Below, one piece after another: positions 25,413 through 34,144 of a stretch of DNA of 44,218 nt. Source of the stretch: DATKSS01 sp035533335 (GTDB taxonomy: Bacteria > Chloroflexota > Dormibacteria > Dormibacterales > Dormibacteraceae); the NCBI GenBank assembly GCA_035533335.1, contig DATLUC010000035.1:1-44218 (forward strand), read 5' to 3'. The translations under genes and the position numbers were made by a program. Numbering within the stretch: the stretch's first letter is position 1; every line of letters starts with the position of its first letter. A model generated the notes under the pieces. The model saw only the letters and a list, made by a program, of their open reading frames with translations. It ran no database searches and was not told the origin of the DNA.

Positions 25413-26701
25413 GAGAGGCCTCCGGCCAGCCGTCCGGCTACCTGCTCAGGCGGAAGGCGCCGAGTCCGCTGACCGCGCACGGTCCAGGCCACCGACGACT
25501 CGCTGTGGCAGTGGATGAGGTTGACCGCGCCGACTGCGCGCCACCAGGCCTTGCTCTCCGCCTGGCTTCGCGCCTCGGTGTCCACCACCGCGCGCATGCC
25601 GAACAGGCGCAGCGTCGAGCCCAGGCGCACGGCGGTGGCGAGGCCGTTACCGCTCCACGTCAAAGACGCGTCGAGGCGCGGCAACGCGGGCGGCCGCGAG
25701 CCTTGCGTGAGCATCTCGGAGACGAGGTCTAGCTGGATCATGAAGCCGGTGGCGGGCGCGGGCCGGCCGAACTTCTCCAGCAATCGGTCGTACCTTCCGC
25801 CCTGCGCGACCGGGCGCCCGACTTCGGGACCGTATCCCTCGAAGATGACGCCGGTGTAGTAGTCGAAGTCACGCAAGGCCCCCAGGTCGAGGTTCACGAC
25901 GTCTCCCAGGCCGTGCGTGATGAGCAGCTCGCGGACCTGCGCGAGCTCCGCCAGGGCTTGCTCGGAGCGCTTGTTCCGCACCAATCCCCCGGCCGCCGCC
26001 AGGATCTCGGGGCCGCCGCGCAGCGCAGGGAAGCGAAGCAGAAGCTCGTGCTCGGCCGAGCGGAGAGACGTGCGCTCGAGTAGAGATTCGAGCGCCACAA
26101 AATCGCGCGCCGCCAGGGCGCCCCGCACTCCGGCCTTCACCTCCGGAGGCAGCTTGACCGCGTCCATGATGCCGTGGAAGAACTCGGCGTGTCCGACGTC
26201 GATCTGGTAGCGGCGGATCCCGGCCGCCTCCAGGCATCGGGCGGCAAGCGCGATGACCTCTGCGTCGGCGACCGGGCCCGGCGCACCGATCAGCTCAGCG
26301 CCGACCTGGTAGGTCTCGCGGCGTTGCTGGAACCGGCCCTGGTCGGTCGAGAGCACCGGCCCCGCGTAGCACAGGCGCAGCGGCAGCTTCGCTGAACGCA
26401 GCTTGCCCGCCACCACTCTCGCGACCGGGACGGTGCGCTCGCCCACCAGGGCGATGACGTCGCCACCGGCATCGGCGAACTTGAAAAGGCGCCGCCTCTG
26501 CTCCGGCCCGAGTCCGACCTCGAGCACGTCGAGGTTTTCGACCAGAGGTGTGATGACATGCCGGTAACCCCAGCGCCGCATCTCCGCGAGGAGGGATTCC
26601 TGCGCCTCACGAAGGATCTCGGCCTCCGCCGGCAAGAGGTCGCGAAACCCGGGCACGCCGCCCAGTTGCGGGGTCACCGTGGATTCAGAGCGTTCGGTCA
26701 T
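25409..26701 (-). CDS. hisZ: ATP phosphoribosyltransferase regulatory subunit
   Basis: The 430-residue protein resembles histidyl-tRNA synthetase but serves as the regulatory partner of short HisG. Class II synthetase-like features are GVPGFRDLLPAEA at the start, the region RFQQRRETYQVGAELIG and DFDYYTGVIFEGYG with ARFGRPAPATGF-like sequence. The anticodon-binding domain is weak and the HisS histidine motifs are changed, which supports HisZ over a second HisS. Its position directly before hisG is decisive. It follows the TPR gene after 79 bases, where no clear promoter is seen. Confidence 0.93.
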   Translation of the reverse strand: MTERSESTVTPQLGGVPGFRDLLPAEAEILREAQESLLAEMRRWGYRHVITPLVENLDVLEVGLGPEQRRRLFKFADAGGDVIALVGERTVPVARVVAGKLRSAKLPLRLCYAGPVLSTDQGRFQQRRETYQVGAELIGAPGPVADAEVIALAARCLEAAGIRRYQIDVGHAEFFHGIMDAVKLPPEVKAGVRGALAARDFVALESLLERTSLRSAEHELLLRFPALRGGPEILAAAGGLVRNKRSEQALAELAQVRELLITHGLGDVVNLDLGALRDFDYYTGVIFEGYGPEVGRPVAQGGRYDRLLEKFGRPAPATGFMIQLDLVSEMLTQGSRPPALPRLDASLTWSGNGLATAVRLGSTLRLFGMRAVVDTEARSQAESKAWWRAVGAVNLIHCHSESSVAWTVRGQRTRRLPPEQVAGRLAGGLS

Positions 26702-26780
26702 ATCAGGTGGCGGAACGCCGTGTTACCGGGGGTGAAGAGACCTCCGGGCCGCGGCCTCGGGAGCTTGTTCGACCGTCATC

Positions 26781-27671
26781 TCAGCTGTCGTCCTCGTCGT
26801 CGTCGGAGTCGCTGTCGGCATCGTCGGAGAAGTCGATCGGCTCGGCCTCGTCCTCGACTGCGTGCATGCCCTCCTCCAGCTCGTCGGTGACGGGGGTTTC
26901 GACCAGCGTCTCCTCCTCCTCGTCCCCGGTGAAGACCTCGATGTCTCGCGAAAGCAGGCTCTCCTTCGCGTAAGGCCGGAACTCCACCTCGCGCTTGCGG
27001 CGCATCGGAAAGCTCGGCTTGCCGGCGAAGTGCGGGTCTTGGTAGGTCTCGCGGACGATCAGCTTGACGGTGCTTCCCTCGCAGGAAGTCACGCCGCCCT
27101 GGTAGCGGTTGCCGCCGCGCATGAACTTGATGAGGCGGCGAGCAAGCTTTGCCTCCAGCGTGCCGAGCCTGACTCCACGCGAGGTCTCGGCCCAGATGCC
27201 GTCCCCGTCGACGCGAAGCTCGGCGACGTCGCCGGCTGCGACCTTGGAGCAGATGTCGGGGCTCTGGCCTTCGAGCGGGGTGATGATGGTCTTTCCCATC
27301 TCCTCGACGAACAGGTTCAGGTCGACCCGCGTGCCACCAACCTTGAGTCCTTCCTTCTGGTGCAGCAGCGCATTGATGCGCGCAGCGTTCTTCTTCGCGA
27401 TCGAGTTCATCGGGTTGAGCTTCAGCGCAACCTCGTACGCGGCCTTGGCGTCCTTGAGCTTGCCGAGCTCGGCGAGCGCCTTGCCGAGTCGATTCTGGGT
27501 CTCTTCATCGGCGCCGAAGCTCTCGATGATGAAGCGGTTGAGCTTCACAGCCTCGTCCCACTTGCCGGCGACGGCCAGCTGGACGGCGTCGTCCCCGTAC
27601 TGCGAGCGGGGCTTCAGGTGTTCGCCGGTTTCAATCTTCAATGCTTGCGCTCCATACCGCTGGCCCCCCAC
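26781..27671 (-). CDS. TPR protein with acidic C-terminal tail
   Basis: This 296-residue cytosolic protein has one or two tetratricopeptide repeats at about residues 25-100 (AVAGKWDEAVKLNRFII, LGKALAELGKLKDAKAAYEVAL). Next comes a long domain I do not recognise (about 110-240), and last a tail very rich in Asp and Glu (about 250-296, ending EDEAEP...DDEDD). The start is GTG 27671; a -10-like TATACT lies at 27706-27701, giving a leader of about 23 bases. No ribosome binding site is clear. It might bind a basic partner such as a nucleic acid-binding protein, as acidic tails often do, but that is only a guess. It lies upstream of hisZ on the same strand. Confidence 0.75.
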   Translation of the reverse strand: MGGQRYGAQALKIETGEHLKPRSQYGDDAVQLAVAGKWDEAVKLNRFIIESFGADEETQNRLGKALAELGKLKDAKAAYEVALKLNPMNSIAKKNAARINALLHQKEGLKVGGTRVDLNLFVEEMGKTIITPLEGQSPDICSKVAAGDVAELRVDGDGIWAETSRGVRLGTLEAKLARRLIKFMRGGNRYQGGVTSCEGSTVKLIVRETYQDPHFAGKPSFPMRRKREVEFRPYAKESLLSRDIEVFTGDEEEETLVETPVTDELEEGMHAVEDEAEPIDFSDDADSDSDDDEDDS

Positions 27672-27756
27672 GCCGAATAGACGCGGGAGGAGGGATTACG
27701 AGTATAAGTTCTGCCGGGACGCGAGAGATTATCCGCCCCAAGATGGGATCCTCTCG

Positions 27757-28805
27757 GTGGCGCGTCCCGCCCTGCTCGCTTGGCTCGGTCTCGGCCTGAT
27801 CATGGGCTCCGCCTGCTTCGGCGGCGGGTCAGCCCCGGCGCCGCCGCACCGCTCCACATCGGCGTGGACCTCCCCCTAACCGGCCCGGAAGGTCCCGCCG
27901 CACGGCCGGCGCTGAACGGGATTCGCTTCTTCGTCCAGCAGCATCCGAGGCTCGACGGCTTCGACGTGTCGATCACGTCCGCCGACGACGCCGGCGGCGG
28001 CATGCCCAACCCGCAGCTGGGGGCATCGAATGTCGCCGCGTTCATTGAAGACCCTGCCCTGGTCGCCATGATCGGGCCGTTCGACTCCTCGGTCGCCCGC
28101 AAGGAGGTCCCGGTGGCGAACGCCGCCGCGCTCGCAATGGTCAGCCCGTCGGCCAGCAGTCCCTGCCTACCAAGGACACCTTCCTGCCGGCCGCCGTGGA
28201 CCCGACCGGCAACGCGATCACGTGCCAGGAGGCCGGGCTCCCGTCCGCATCCGCGCTAAGGCCGGCCCATGTCAACGACTTCTTCCGCCTCGCTCCGACC
28301 GATGAGCTGCAGGGGCCGGCGGCAGCTGACTTCGCTTTCAAAAACCTCCACGTCCGGCGGTCGTCTCGGACCATGAGGCTTACGGGCAGGCGCTGGCCGC
28401 CGGTTTCACCGAGCGGTTCGAAAAGCTGGGCGGCAGCGTGGTCGGCGGTGTCGACCTCGAGCCCCAAGCGGCCGGGGACGCCACGGCCTTCCTCGCTCGG
28501 ACGGGATCGCGGACGATCCCGCCTGCGTCCGGGCCGCGGGCGGCCAGATTCCCGTGCGCGGCAACGTGAGACCCGTGCAATATCTATCCAGGAATCTCAC
28601 CTAGCTGTCGGCCACGTTCGGTTTTCCCGGAGCGACCGGACCGATCGGCTTCGACGCGGCCGGCGACACCACCAACCGCATGATTTCGGTGACCGAGCCC
28701 GCCGGGGACGACCCGCGGCCGCCTGGAAGCTCGCCGGAGTCGTTGATTACAGCGCTGCGCTCCCTTATCAATGGCGCAGTAGACTCATCTCCAGACACGA
28801 CTTGA
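27757..28805 (+). pseudogene. Decayed branched-chain amino acid-type substrate-binding protein
   Basis: Pieces of one periplasmic-binding-protein gene lie in order but in different frames. They are a lipoprotein signal (LLAWLGLGLIMGSAC, from GTG 27757), then HIGVDLPLTGPEG to AMVSPS (about 27855-28155), then NAITCQEAG to DFAFKNLHV (to about 28350), then VSDHEAYGQAL to FLARTG (to about 28500), then ADDPACVRAAGGQIPVRGN, an in-frame stop near 28602, and last FGFPGATGPIGFDAAGDTTNRM ending at 28805. At least four frameshifts and one stop make it inactive. It is directly upstream of an intact importer operon with its own binding protein. Confidence 0.85.
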
Positions 28806-28830
28806 CTTGTGGGCCGCCGCAGGTCAATAG
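28802..28830 (+). promoter_or_regulatory. Candidate livK promoter or operator
   Basis: TTGACT (28802-28807) is a good -35, followed after 17 bases by a poor -10 (CAATAG). TTGAC and GTCAA (28802-28806 and 28823-28827) form an inverted repeat that could be an operator. This is the only promoter-like sequence I see between the pseudogene and livK. Confidence 0.3.
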
Positions 28831-28983
28831 TTTCAGACGGAGTAGCGGTTCGGCCACCCCATGTGGCCGCACTCGACGCCGGCGCACTCTCGCCCCGACA
28901 AAGTTGGGAAGAGGGCGGCGAGTGATGGGAGTCCAACGGCTGTGAACGCTCACGGCCTCCCAGGAATCACAAGGGGGAACCAT

Positions 28984-30261
28984 ATGTTTCGAACTAGGGG
29001 ACTCGCAGTCCTCGCATCGGCAACTCTGCTGCCACTCGCGTTCGCATGTGGCAGCACCGGAAGCGGAAGCGGAGGCGGAACTGCATCGACCTGCAAGCCG
29101 GACTCCGTGGCGGCAGTGCCAGCACAGACGGCGGCGTTCTCTGCCAAGCTGGCCAGCGTCGTCCATCGAGCCGTCCAGACGGCAAATGATCCGATCATCA
29201 AGATCGGCTTCATCGGCATCCTCTCCGGCCAGTACGCCTCCTACGGTGTCGACGAACAGCGTGGCGCGCAGCTGGCCATCGATGCGGCCAACGCGGCGGG
29301 TGTGTCGTACAACGGCACCAGCTACACGTTGCAGCTCGACTCTCAGGACGACGCGGCTGACCCGACCAAGGGCGCGCAGGGCGCCACCAAGCTGGTCGAC
29401 GACCAAGTCGTGGCGGTGATCGGAGGCACGTTCTCAGGCGCCACCATCGCCGAGTCGAAGATCTTCTCCGACAACGGGATCACCCAGATCTCACCGTCGG
29501 CCACCAATCCGAAGTACACGTCGCAGGGCTTCAAGACCGCGTTCCGCGTCGTCGGTCGCGACGACCAGCAGGGGCCGGCCGACGCAGACTTCATCGTCAA
29601 GACTCTCGGCTGTCTGAACGTCGGGGTCATGGACGACAAAAGCCAGTACGGGCAGGGCCTTGCGGACGCGGTCAACGCCCAGGTGACCGTGGATAAAGGC
29701 ACGGTCGTGGACCGCGAGCACGTCGACACCAACCAGACTGACTTCTCCGCTCAGCTCACGACCATGAAGGGCCACAACCCGGACGTGATCTTCTACGGTG
29801 GCTACTCGGCCCAGTTCGGCCCGATCGTGCAGCAAGCACGGCGGCTCGGCATCAAGGCGACCTTCGTCTCCGGTGACGGTTCGCAGGACGCGTCTGCGAT
29901 CCAGCTGGCCGGTTCAGACGCGGAAGGCCTGTTCGCATCCAACGCAGGTCCGGCTCCGTCACTGCAGCCCGGATACGCGGCCTTCCAGGCCGCGTACAAG
30001 GCCAAGTACAACGCCGACATCTTCCAGTACGCGCCTCAGTCCTTCGACGCCACCAACATCATCATCAGCGCGATCAAGGCGGGAGGCGCCGACAAGGCCG
30101 CCATCTTGGCGGGCGTGACGGCGACGAACAACTACCAGGGCGTCGCGCAGAGCTATACCTTCACCAGCACGGGTGACGTGAAGGAGAGCATCTTCACCAT
30201 CTACAAGGTCGAGAGCGGCGCCTGGAAAGCTGTCAAGGCAGTCACCCTTAACGTCAGCTAA
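28984..30261 (+). CDS. livK: ABC importer substrate-binding lipoprotein, LivK type
   Basis: The 425-residue lipoprotein captures branched-chain amino acids, amides or a similar substrate outside the membrane. A signal peptide ends at the lipobox LPLAFAC (Cys22), followed by a Ser/Gly-rich linker. The periplasmic-binding fold (Peripla_BP_6) shows KIGFIGILSGQYASYG, VVAVIGGTFSG, ITQISPSATNP, GVMDDKSQYGQGLA and DVIFYGGYSAQFG. ATG 28984 has AAGGGGG just upstream. It is the first gene of a complete importer operon. The exact substrate cannot be read from sequence; related proteins take amides and aromatic compounds. Confidence 0.94.
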   Translation: MFRTRGLAVLASATLLPLAFACGSTGSGSGGGTASTCKPDSVAAVPAQTAAFSAKLASVVHRAVQTANDPIIKIGFIGILSGQYASYGVDEQRGAQLAIDAANAAGVSYNGTSYTLQLDSQDDAADPTKGAQGATKLVDDQVVAVIGGTFSGATIAESKIFSDNGITQISPSATNPKYTSQGFKTAFRVVGRDDQQGPADADFIVKTLGCLNVGVMDDKSQYGQGLADAVNAQVTVDKGTVVDREHVDTNQTDFSAQLTTMKGHNPDVIFYGGYSAQFGPIVQQARRLGIKATFVSGDGSQDASAIQLAGSDAEGLFASNAGPAPSLQPGYAAFQAAYKAKYNADIFQYAPQSFDATNIIISAIKAGGADKAAILAGVTATNNYQGVAQSYTFTSTGDVKESIFTIYKVESGAWKAVKAVTLNVS

Positions 30262-30284
30262 CTCTCTCTTCTTCGAAGCGACCA

Positions 30285-30310
30285 AGGGGCAGGCCACCGG
30301 GCCTGCCCCT
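30285..30310 (+). terminator. Strong hairpin between livK and livH, partial terminator
   Basis: AGGGGCAGGCC (30285-30295) and GGCCTGCCCCT (30300-30310) form a perfect 11-base stem with a loop of 4. The run of bases after it is TCCCC, not a clear T-run, so termination would be partial. It probably lets livK, needed in excess, be made at higher level than the permease genes or protects its mRNA. Confidence 0.6.
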
Positions 30311-30348
30311 TCCCCATTCCGTCCGAAAACGTTAGGCTGCCGCTGCAC

Positions 30349-31320
30349 GTGGCGAACTGTCTAAACATCCTGACCTCGGGGTTCACCGTCGACGGTTTAG
30401 TTCAGCAGTTGATCAACGGCCTCACCCTGGGAAGCATCTACGCACTGATTGCGCTTGGCTACAGCATGGTCTACGGCGTCCTGGAACTCATCAACTTCGC
30501 CCACGGCGACGTCTTCATGATCGGCACGTTCGTTGTGCTCGGCGTGGTCGACCGCTTCGGCCTCACCGACCAGTCGTCCCTGGTAGTTGTCATCCCGGCC
30601 CTCCTCGTAGCGATGATCGCGGCCATGGCCGTCTGCGCCGCACTCGGGTTCACCATCGAGAAAGTGGCATACCGGCCGCTGCGCAACGCCCCTCGACTCG
30701 CTCCCCTCATCAGCGCCATCGGCGTCAGCTTCGTGCTCGAGGCGTGGGTTGCCACATACGTGTCGGCGAACTACTTCACGCTGCCGAATCTGATTCAGGG
30801 CGAGATTCCCATCCTGTCGGACGTGTCTATCAGCTACGTCCAGATCCTGATGTTCGTGGCCTCGCTCGCCATGATGTTCTTCCTTCAACAGCTGGTCCAG
30901 CGGACCCACCTTGGGCGCGGCATGCGCGCGGTAGCCCAGGACCGGGACGCAGCGGCCCTGATGGGCGTGAACATGAACCGAGTCGTCTCGTTCACCTTTG
31001 TGATCGGTTCGGCGCTGGCGGCCGTGGCAGCGCTTCTTTGGACGCTTAATTTCTCCTTCAACCAGACGGTCGGGTTCATCGCGGGCCTGAAGGCATTCAC
31101 TGCGGCCGTGATCGGAGGCATCGGCAACATTCCGGGCGCGATGCTGGGCGGTTTCCTGCTCGGACTGGCCGAGTCCCTCGGAGCGGGCTACATCAGCAAC
31201 CTGACCTGCGGAGTCTTCAATTCGTCGTATCAGAACGTGTTCGCATTCGCCTTCCTCATCCTGATGCTCGTCTTGAGGCCGTCTGGAATCCTTCGCGAGC
31301 ACGTGAGCGAGCGAGCGTGA
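30349..31320 (+). CDS. livH: Branched-chain amino acid ABC importer permease, LivH type
   Basis: The 323-residue integral membrane protein is one half of the translocation channel. About eight hydrophobic segments are visible, with the family motif YALIALGYSMVYGVLELINFAHGDVFMIG (residues about 29-57) near the start and the cytoplasmic loop RGMRAVAQDRDAAALMGVN that meets the ATPase. The start is GTG 30349. It follows the hairpin after livK and is 25 bases from livM. Nothing appears broken. Confidence 0.93.
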   Translation: MANCLNILTSGFTVDGLVQQLINGLTLGSIYALIALGYSMVYGVLELINFAHGDVFMIGTFVVLGVVDRFGLTDQSSLVVVIPALLVAMIAAMAVCAALGFTIEKVAYRPLRNAPRLAPLISAIGVSFVLEAWVATYVSANYFTLPNLIQGEIPILSDVSISYVQILMFVASLAMMFFLQQLVQRTHLGRGMRAVAQDRDAAALMGVNMNRVVSFTFVIGSALAAVAALLWTLNFSFNQTVGFIAGLKAFTAAVIGGIGNIPGAMLGGFLLGLAESLGAGYISNLTCGVFNSSYQNVFAFAFLILMLVLRPSGILREHVSERA

Positions 31321-31345
31321 CGGCGACAGCGCGCCGCACCTTGGG

Positions 31346-32617
31346 ATGAGCTTCCTCGATATCTTTCAGGCGGTCCTGCATGGACCGTTCGGAGACTTCC
31401 CTTTCGCGATCCTCGCCTGGCAGGCGATCCTGGTCGGGGCGATCTACCTGGCCGTGAGGCTACTTCGCGGCCGAATACCCAAGACGGCCCTGTTGCCCCT
31501 CCGACCAGTCGGCCGCGGCGCCTCCGCCGTACTGCGAAATATCTACGTTCTGGTCGCCATCGGTCTGCTGCTTCCGCTGGCGGAGCTGTTCACCGGGGGC
31601 TACCTGATCAGCGTCACCTACAGCATCGAGCTCTACGTGATGCTGTCGATCGGCCTGAATATCGTGGTCGGCTTCACTGGCCTGCTCGACCTGGGATACG
31701 TGGCCTTCTTTGCGGTCGGCGCCTATGTGTTTGGAATCTTCGCGTCGCCTCAGCTGGCCGACGTGGTTCATGGGACTCTCTACTTTCTTGTCCCCTCCGG
31801 GCCGGCGGCGGGAATCCACATCTCGATGTGGGTGCTGCTCCCCATCGCGGGCCTGGTGGCTGCGTTGTTCGGAGTGCTGATCGGCCTGCCGACGCTCCGG
31901 CTGAGAGGCGACTACCTGGCCATCGTCACGCTCGGCTTTGGCGAGATCACCAGGATCTTCGCCAACAACCTCGACACGCCCGTAAACATCACCAATGGCC
32001 CGAGTGGAGTCACCGACATTGATCCCATCTGGATCGGCAACTACAGCTTTGGCGACCCGAACCACTATCTCGGGCCGTTCCGTTTCACGCCCTTTCTCAA
32101 CTACTACTACCTGGTATTCGTCTTGATCCTGATCACCGTCTTCTTCGTGAACCGCCTCGCGAACTCTCGGGTCGGGCGTGCCTGGGGGGCGATCCGCGAG
32201 GACGAGACGGCGGCAGAGGTGGCGGGTATCAACACCCGCAACCTCAAGCTGCTGGCTTATGCCTCTGGCGGCTTTTTCGGCGGGATGGCAGGTGCGGTTT
32301 TCGCGGCCGGCCAGCACATCATCGCGCCGGAATCATTCCAACTCTTCGTTTCCATCCTCGTCCTTTGCATGGTGGTGGCGGGCGGCATGGGCAGCATTCC
32401 GGGCTCGATCCTGGGCGCCGTGGTGGTCGGCGCCGTGTACTTCCTGACCTCTCAGTTCCAGTACCTGAGCATCCTGGTCTTCGGCATCCTGCTGGTGCTT
32501 CTGATCATCCTGCGACCCCAAGGCATCCTCCCGAGCACACAGAGGAAGCTGGAGCTTGAACTCGAGGTCGATGAAGCCTCCGGACTGCCCCCGGCCGGTG
32601 AGACGCTACCAGCCTGA
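31346..32617 (+). CDS. livM: Branched-chain amino acid ABC importer permease, LivM type
   Basis: The 423-residue membrane protein is the other half of the channel. After an N-terminal extension of about 90 residues with two helices, the LivM core begins (YSIELYVMLSIGLNIVVGFTGLLDLGYVAFFAVGAY). The ATPase-contact loop WGAIREDETAAEVAGINTRNLKL is intact. The C-terminus is charged. ATG 31346 gives this reading; the stop overlaps the livG start (TGATG). Confidence 0.93.
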   Translation: MSFLDIFQAVLHGPFGDFPFAILAWQAILVGAIYLAVRLLRGRIPKTALLPLRPVGRGASAVLRNIYVLVAIGLLLPLAELFTGGYLISVTYSIELYVMLSIGLNIVVGFTGLLDLGYVAFFAVGAYVFGIFASPQLADVVHGTLYFLVPSGPAAGIHISMWVLLPIAGLVAALFGVLIGLPTLRLRGDYLAIVTLGFGEITRIFANNLDTPVNITNGPSGVTDIDPIWIGNYSFGDPNHYLGPFRFTPFLNYYYLVFVLILITVFFVNRLANSRVGRAWGAIREDETAAEVAGINTRNLKLLAYASGGFFGGMAGAVFAAGQHIIAPESFQLFVSILVLCMVVAGGMGSIPGSILGAVVVGAVYFLTSQFQYLSILVFGILLVLLIILRPQGILPSTQRKLELELEVDEASGLPPAGETLPA

Positions 32618-33381
32618 TGCCAGCGCTTCTCGAGCTCAAATCGCTCCACAAGGAGTTTGGTGGACTGGTCGCGTGCTCAAACCTCGATCTCGAAATCAAG
32701 CAGGGCGAGATCTTCAGCCTCATTGGTCCCAACGGTGCCGGCAAGACCACGGTGTTCAACATGGTCTCGGGCCTGTACGCGCCGACTTCGGGCGAGATCC
32801 GACTAGACGGAGCCCCGCTCACCGGAAAGTACCCCCATACTGTCGCCGCGAAGGGGGTATCGAGGACATTCCAGAACATCCGTCTCTTCGCGAAAATGAC
32901 CGTCCTGGACAACGTTCTGGTGGGCGGCCACCTCCGCTTCCACGCACCGTACTGGGCGTCGATCCTTCACACGCGGCACGAGCGCCGTGAGGAGAAGAAG
33001 GCTATCGAGCACGCCCGGGAAACTTTGGCTTTCGTGGGGCTGACGCGCCGCTACTCCGACCTGGCCCAGAACCTCCCTTACGGTTTGCAACGCCGGCTGG
33101 AGATCGCGCGAGCCCTCGAGAGCGAGCCGCGATTGCTGCTGCTCGACGAGCCGGCTGCGGGCACCAATCCCCAGGAAAAAGGCGCACTGGGCGAGCTCAT
33201 CCGCGCGATCCGTGATCGGGGTGTCACGCTCTTCCTGATCGAGCACGACATGAAAGTAGTGATGGGCATTTCCGACCGGATCGCGGTTCTCGACCACGGC
33301 GAGAAGATCGCGGAAGGCGTTCCCGCGCAGGTGCGGAGTGATCCTAGGGTTATCGAGGCCTATCTGGGCAAGGGCGCGTGA
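32617..33381 (+). CDS. livG: Branched-chain amino acid ABC importer ATPase, LivG type
   Basis: The 254-residue ATPase powers the importer from the cytoplasmic side. Walker A is GPNGAGKTT (residues about 38-46), the signature region is LPYGLQRRLEIARAL, which is the LivG variant of the LSGGQ motif, and Walker B is LLLLDEPAAG followed by the LivG-specific TNPQEK. The start is ATG 32617, overlapping the livM stop, and the end overlaps the GTG start of livF. Confidence 0.96.
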   Translation: MPALLELKSLHKEFGGLVACSNLDLEIKQGEIFSLIGPNGAGKTTVFNMVSGLYAPTSGEIRLDGAPLTGKYPHTVAAKGVSRTFQNIRLFAKMTVLDNVLVGGHLRFHAPYWASILHTRHERREEKKAIEHARETLAFVGLTRRYSDLAQNLPYGLQRRLEIARALESEPRLLLLDEPAAGTNPQEKGALGELIRAIRDRGVTLFLIEHDMKVVMGISDRIAVLDHGEKIAEGVPAQVRSDPRVIEAYLGKGA

Positions 33382-34109
33382 GCGCAACCTCGCCAGAAAG
33401 TCCGATCCTCGAAGTCACCGGACTCGAGGTCGCCTACGGCAAGATCACCGCCTTGCGCGGCGTGAGCCTGACCGTGGACCGAACCGAGATCGTGACCCTG
33501 ATCGGGGCCAACGGAGCCGGCAAGTCCACCACAGTCCGAACGCTGGCGGGACTCCATCGACCGGTTGCCGGCCGCGTCGTCTTCGATGGCAAGGAGACCA
33601 CCGATCAGCCGCCGGAGGAGATCGTGCAGCGCGGCATGTGTCTTGCCCCCGAGGGCCGGCGCATTTTTCAGCGCATGAGCGTCTACGAGAATCTGCTTAT
33701 GGGGGCGTATACACGGCGCGACGACACTGAGATCAAGTCAGACTTCGAGCGGATGTACACCCTGTTCCCCCGCCTGAAGGACCGCACCAAGCAGGTCGCG
33801 GGAACGCTCTCGGGCGGGGAGCAGCAGATGCTGGCGATCGGCCGCGCCCTGATGGCCCGGCCCAAGCTGCTGATGCTCGACGAGCCATCCCTTGGACTCG
33901 CGCCTCTACTCGTCGAGACAATCTTCGAGATCATTCGCGAAATCAACGCCCAGGGCACGCCCGTCCTCCTGGTCGAACAGAACGCGACTAAGGCGCTCAA
34001 CGTGGCGCACCGCGGCTACGTGCTCGAGACCGGGGTCATCGTCCAGACCGGCAGCGGCAGGGACCTGCTCGCTTCCGAGGACGTCCAAAAAGCCTACCTG
34101 GGCATGTAG
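33378..34109 (+). CDS. livF: Branched-chain amino acid ABC importer ATPase, LivF type
   Basis: The 243-residue second ATPase of the importer has Walker A GANGAGKST, signature LSGGEQQMLAIGRAL, Walker B LLMLDEPSLGLAP and the switch His region LLVEQNATKAL. The GTG start overlaps the livG stop (GTGA). It ends the operon; a convergent membrane protein gene begins 35 bases on, and no strong terminator is seen in between. Confidence 0.96.
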   Translation: MSATSPESPILEVTGLEVAYGKITALRGVSLTVDRTEIVTLIGANGAGKSTTVRTLAGLHRPVAGRVVFDGKETTDQPPEEIVQRGMCLAPEGRRIFQRMSVYENLLMGAYTRRDDTEIKSDFERMYTLFPRLKDRTKQVAGTLSGGEQQMLAIGRALMARPKLLMLDEPSLGLAPLLVETIFEIIREINAQGTPVLLVEQNATKALNVAHRGYVLETGVIVQTGSGRDLLASEDVQKAYLGM

Positions 34110-34144
34110 CTGGCGACGCTCCGAAGCGCCGCGTAGAAGCTTCG

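Noticed and set aside
26702..26780. Possible T-box or attenuator before hisZ
   Set aside because: The 79-base gap is too short for a T-box, has no leader peptide with His codons and no T-run.
34110..34144. Terminator between livF and the membrane protein gene
   Set aside because: Only weak, imperfect pairing is present and no T-run on either strand.
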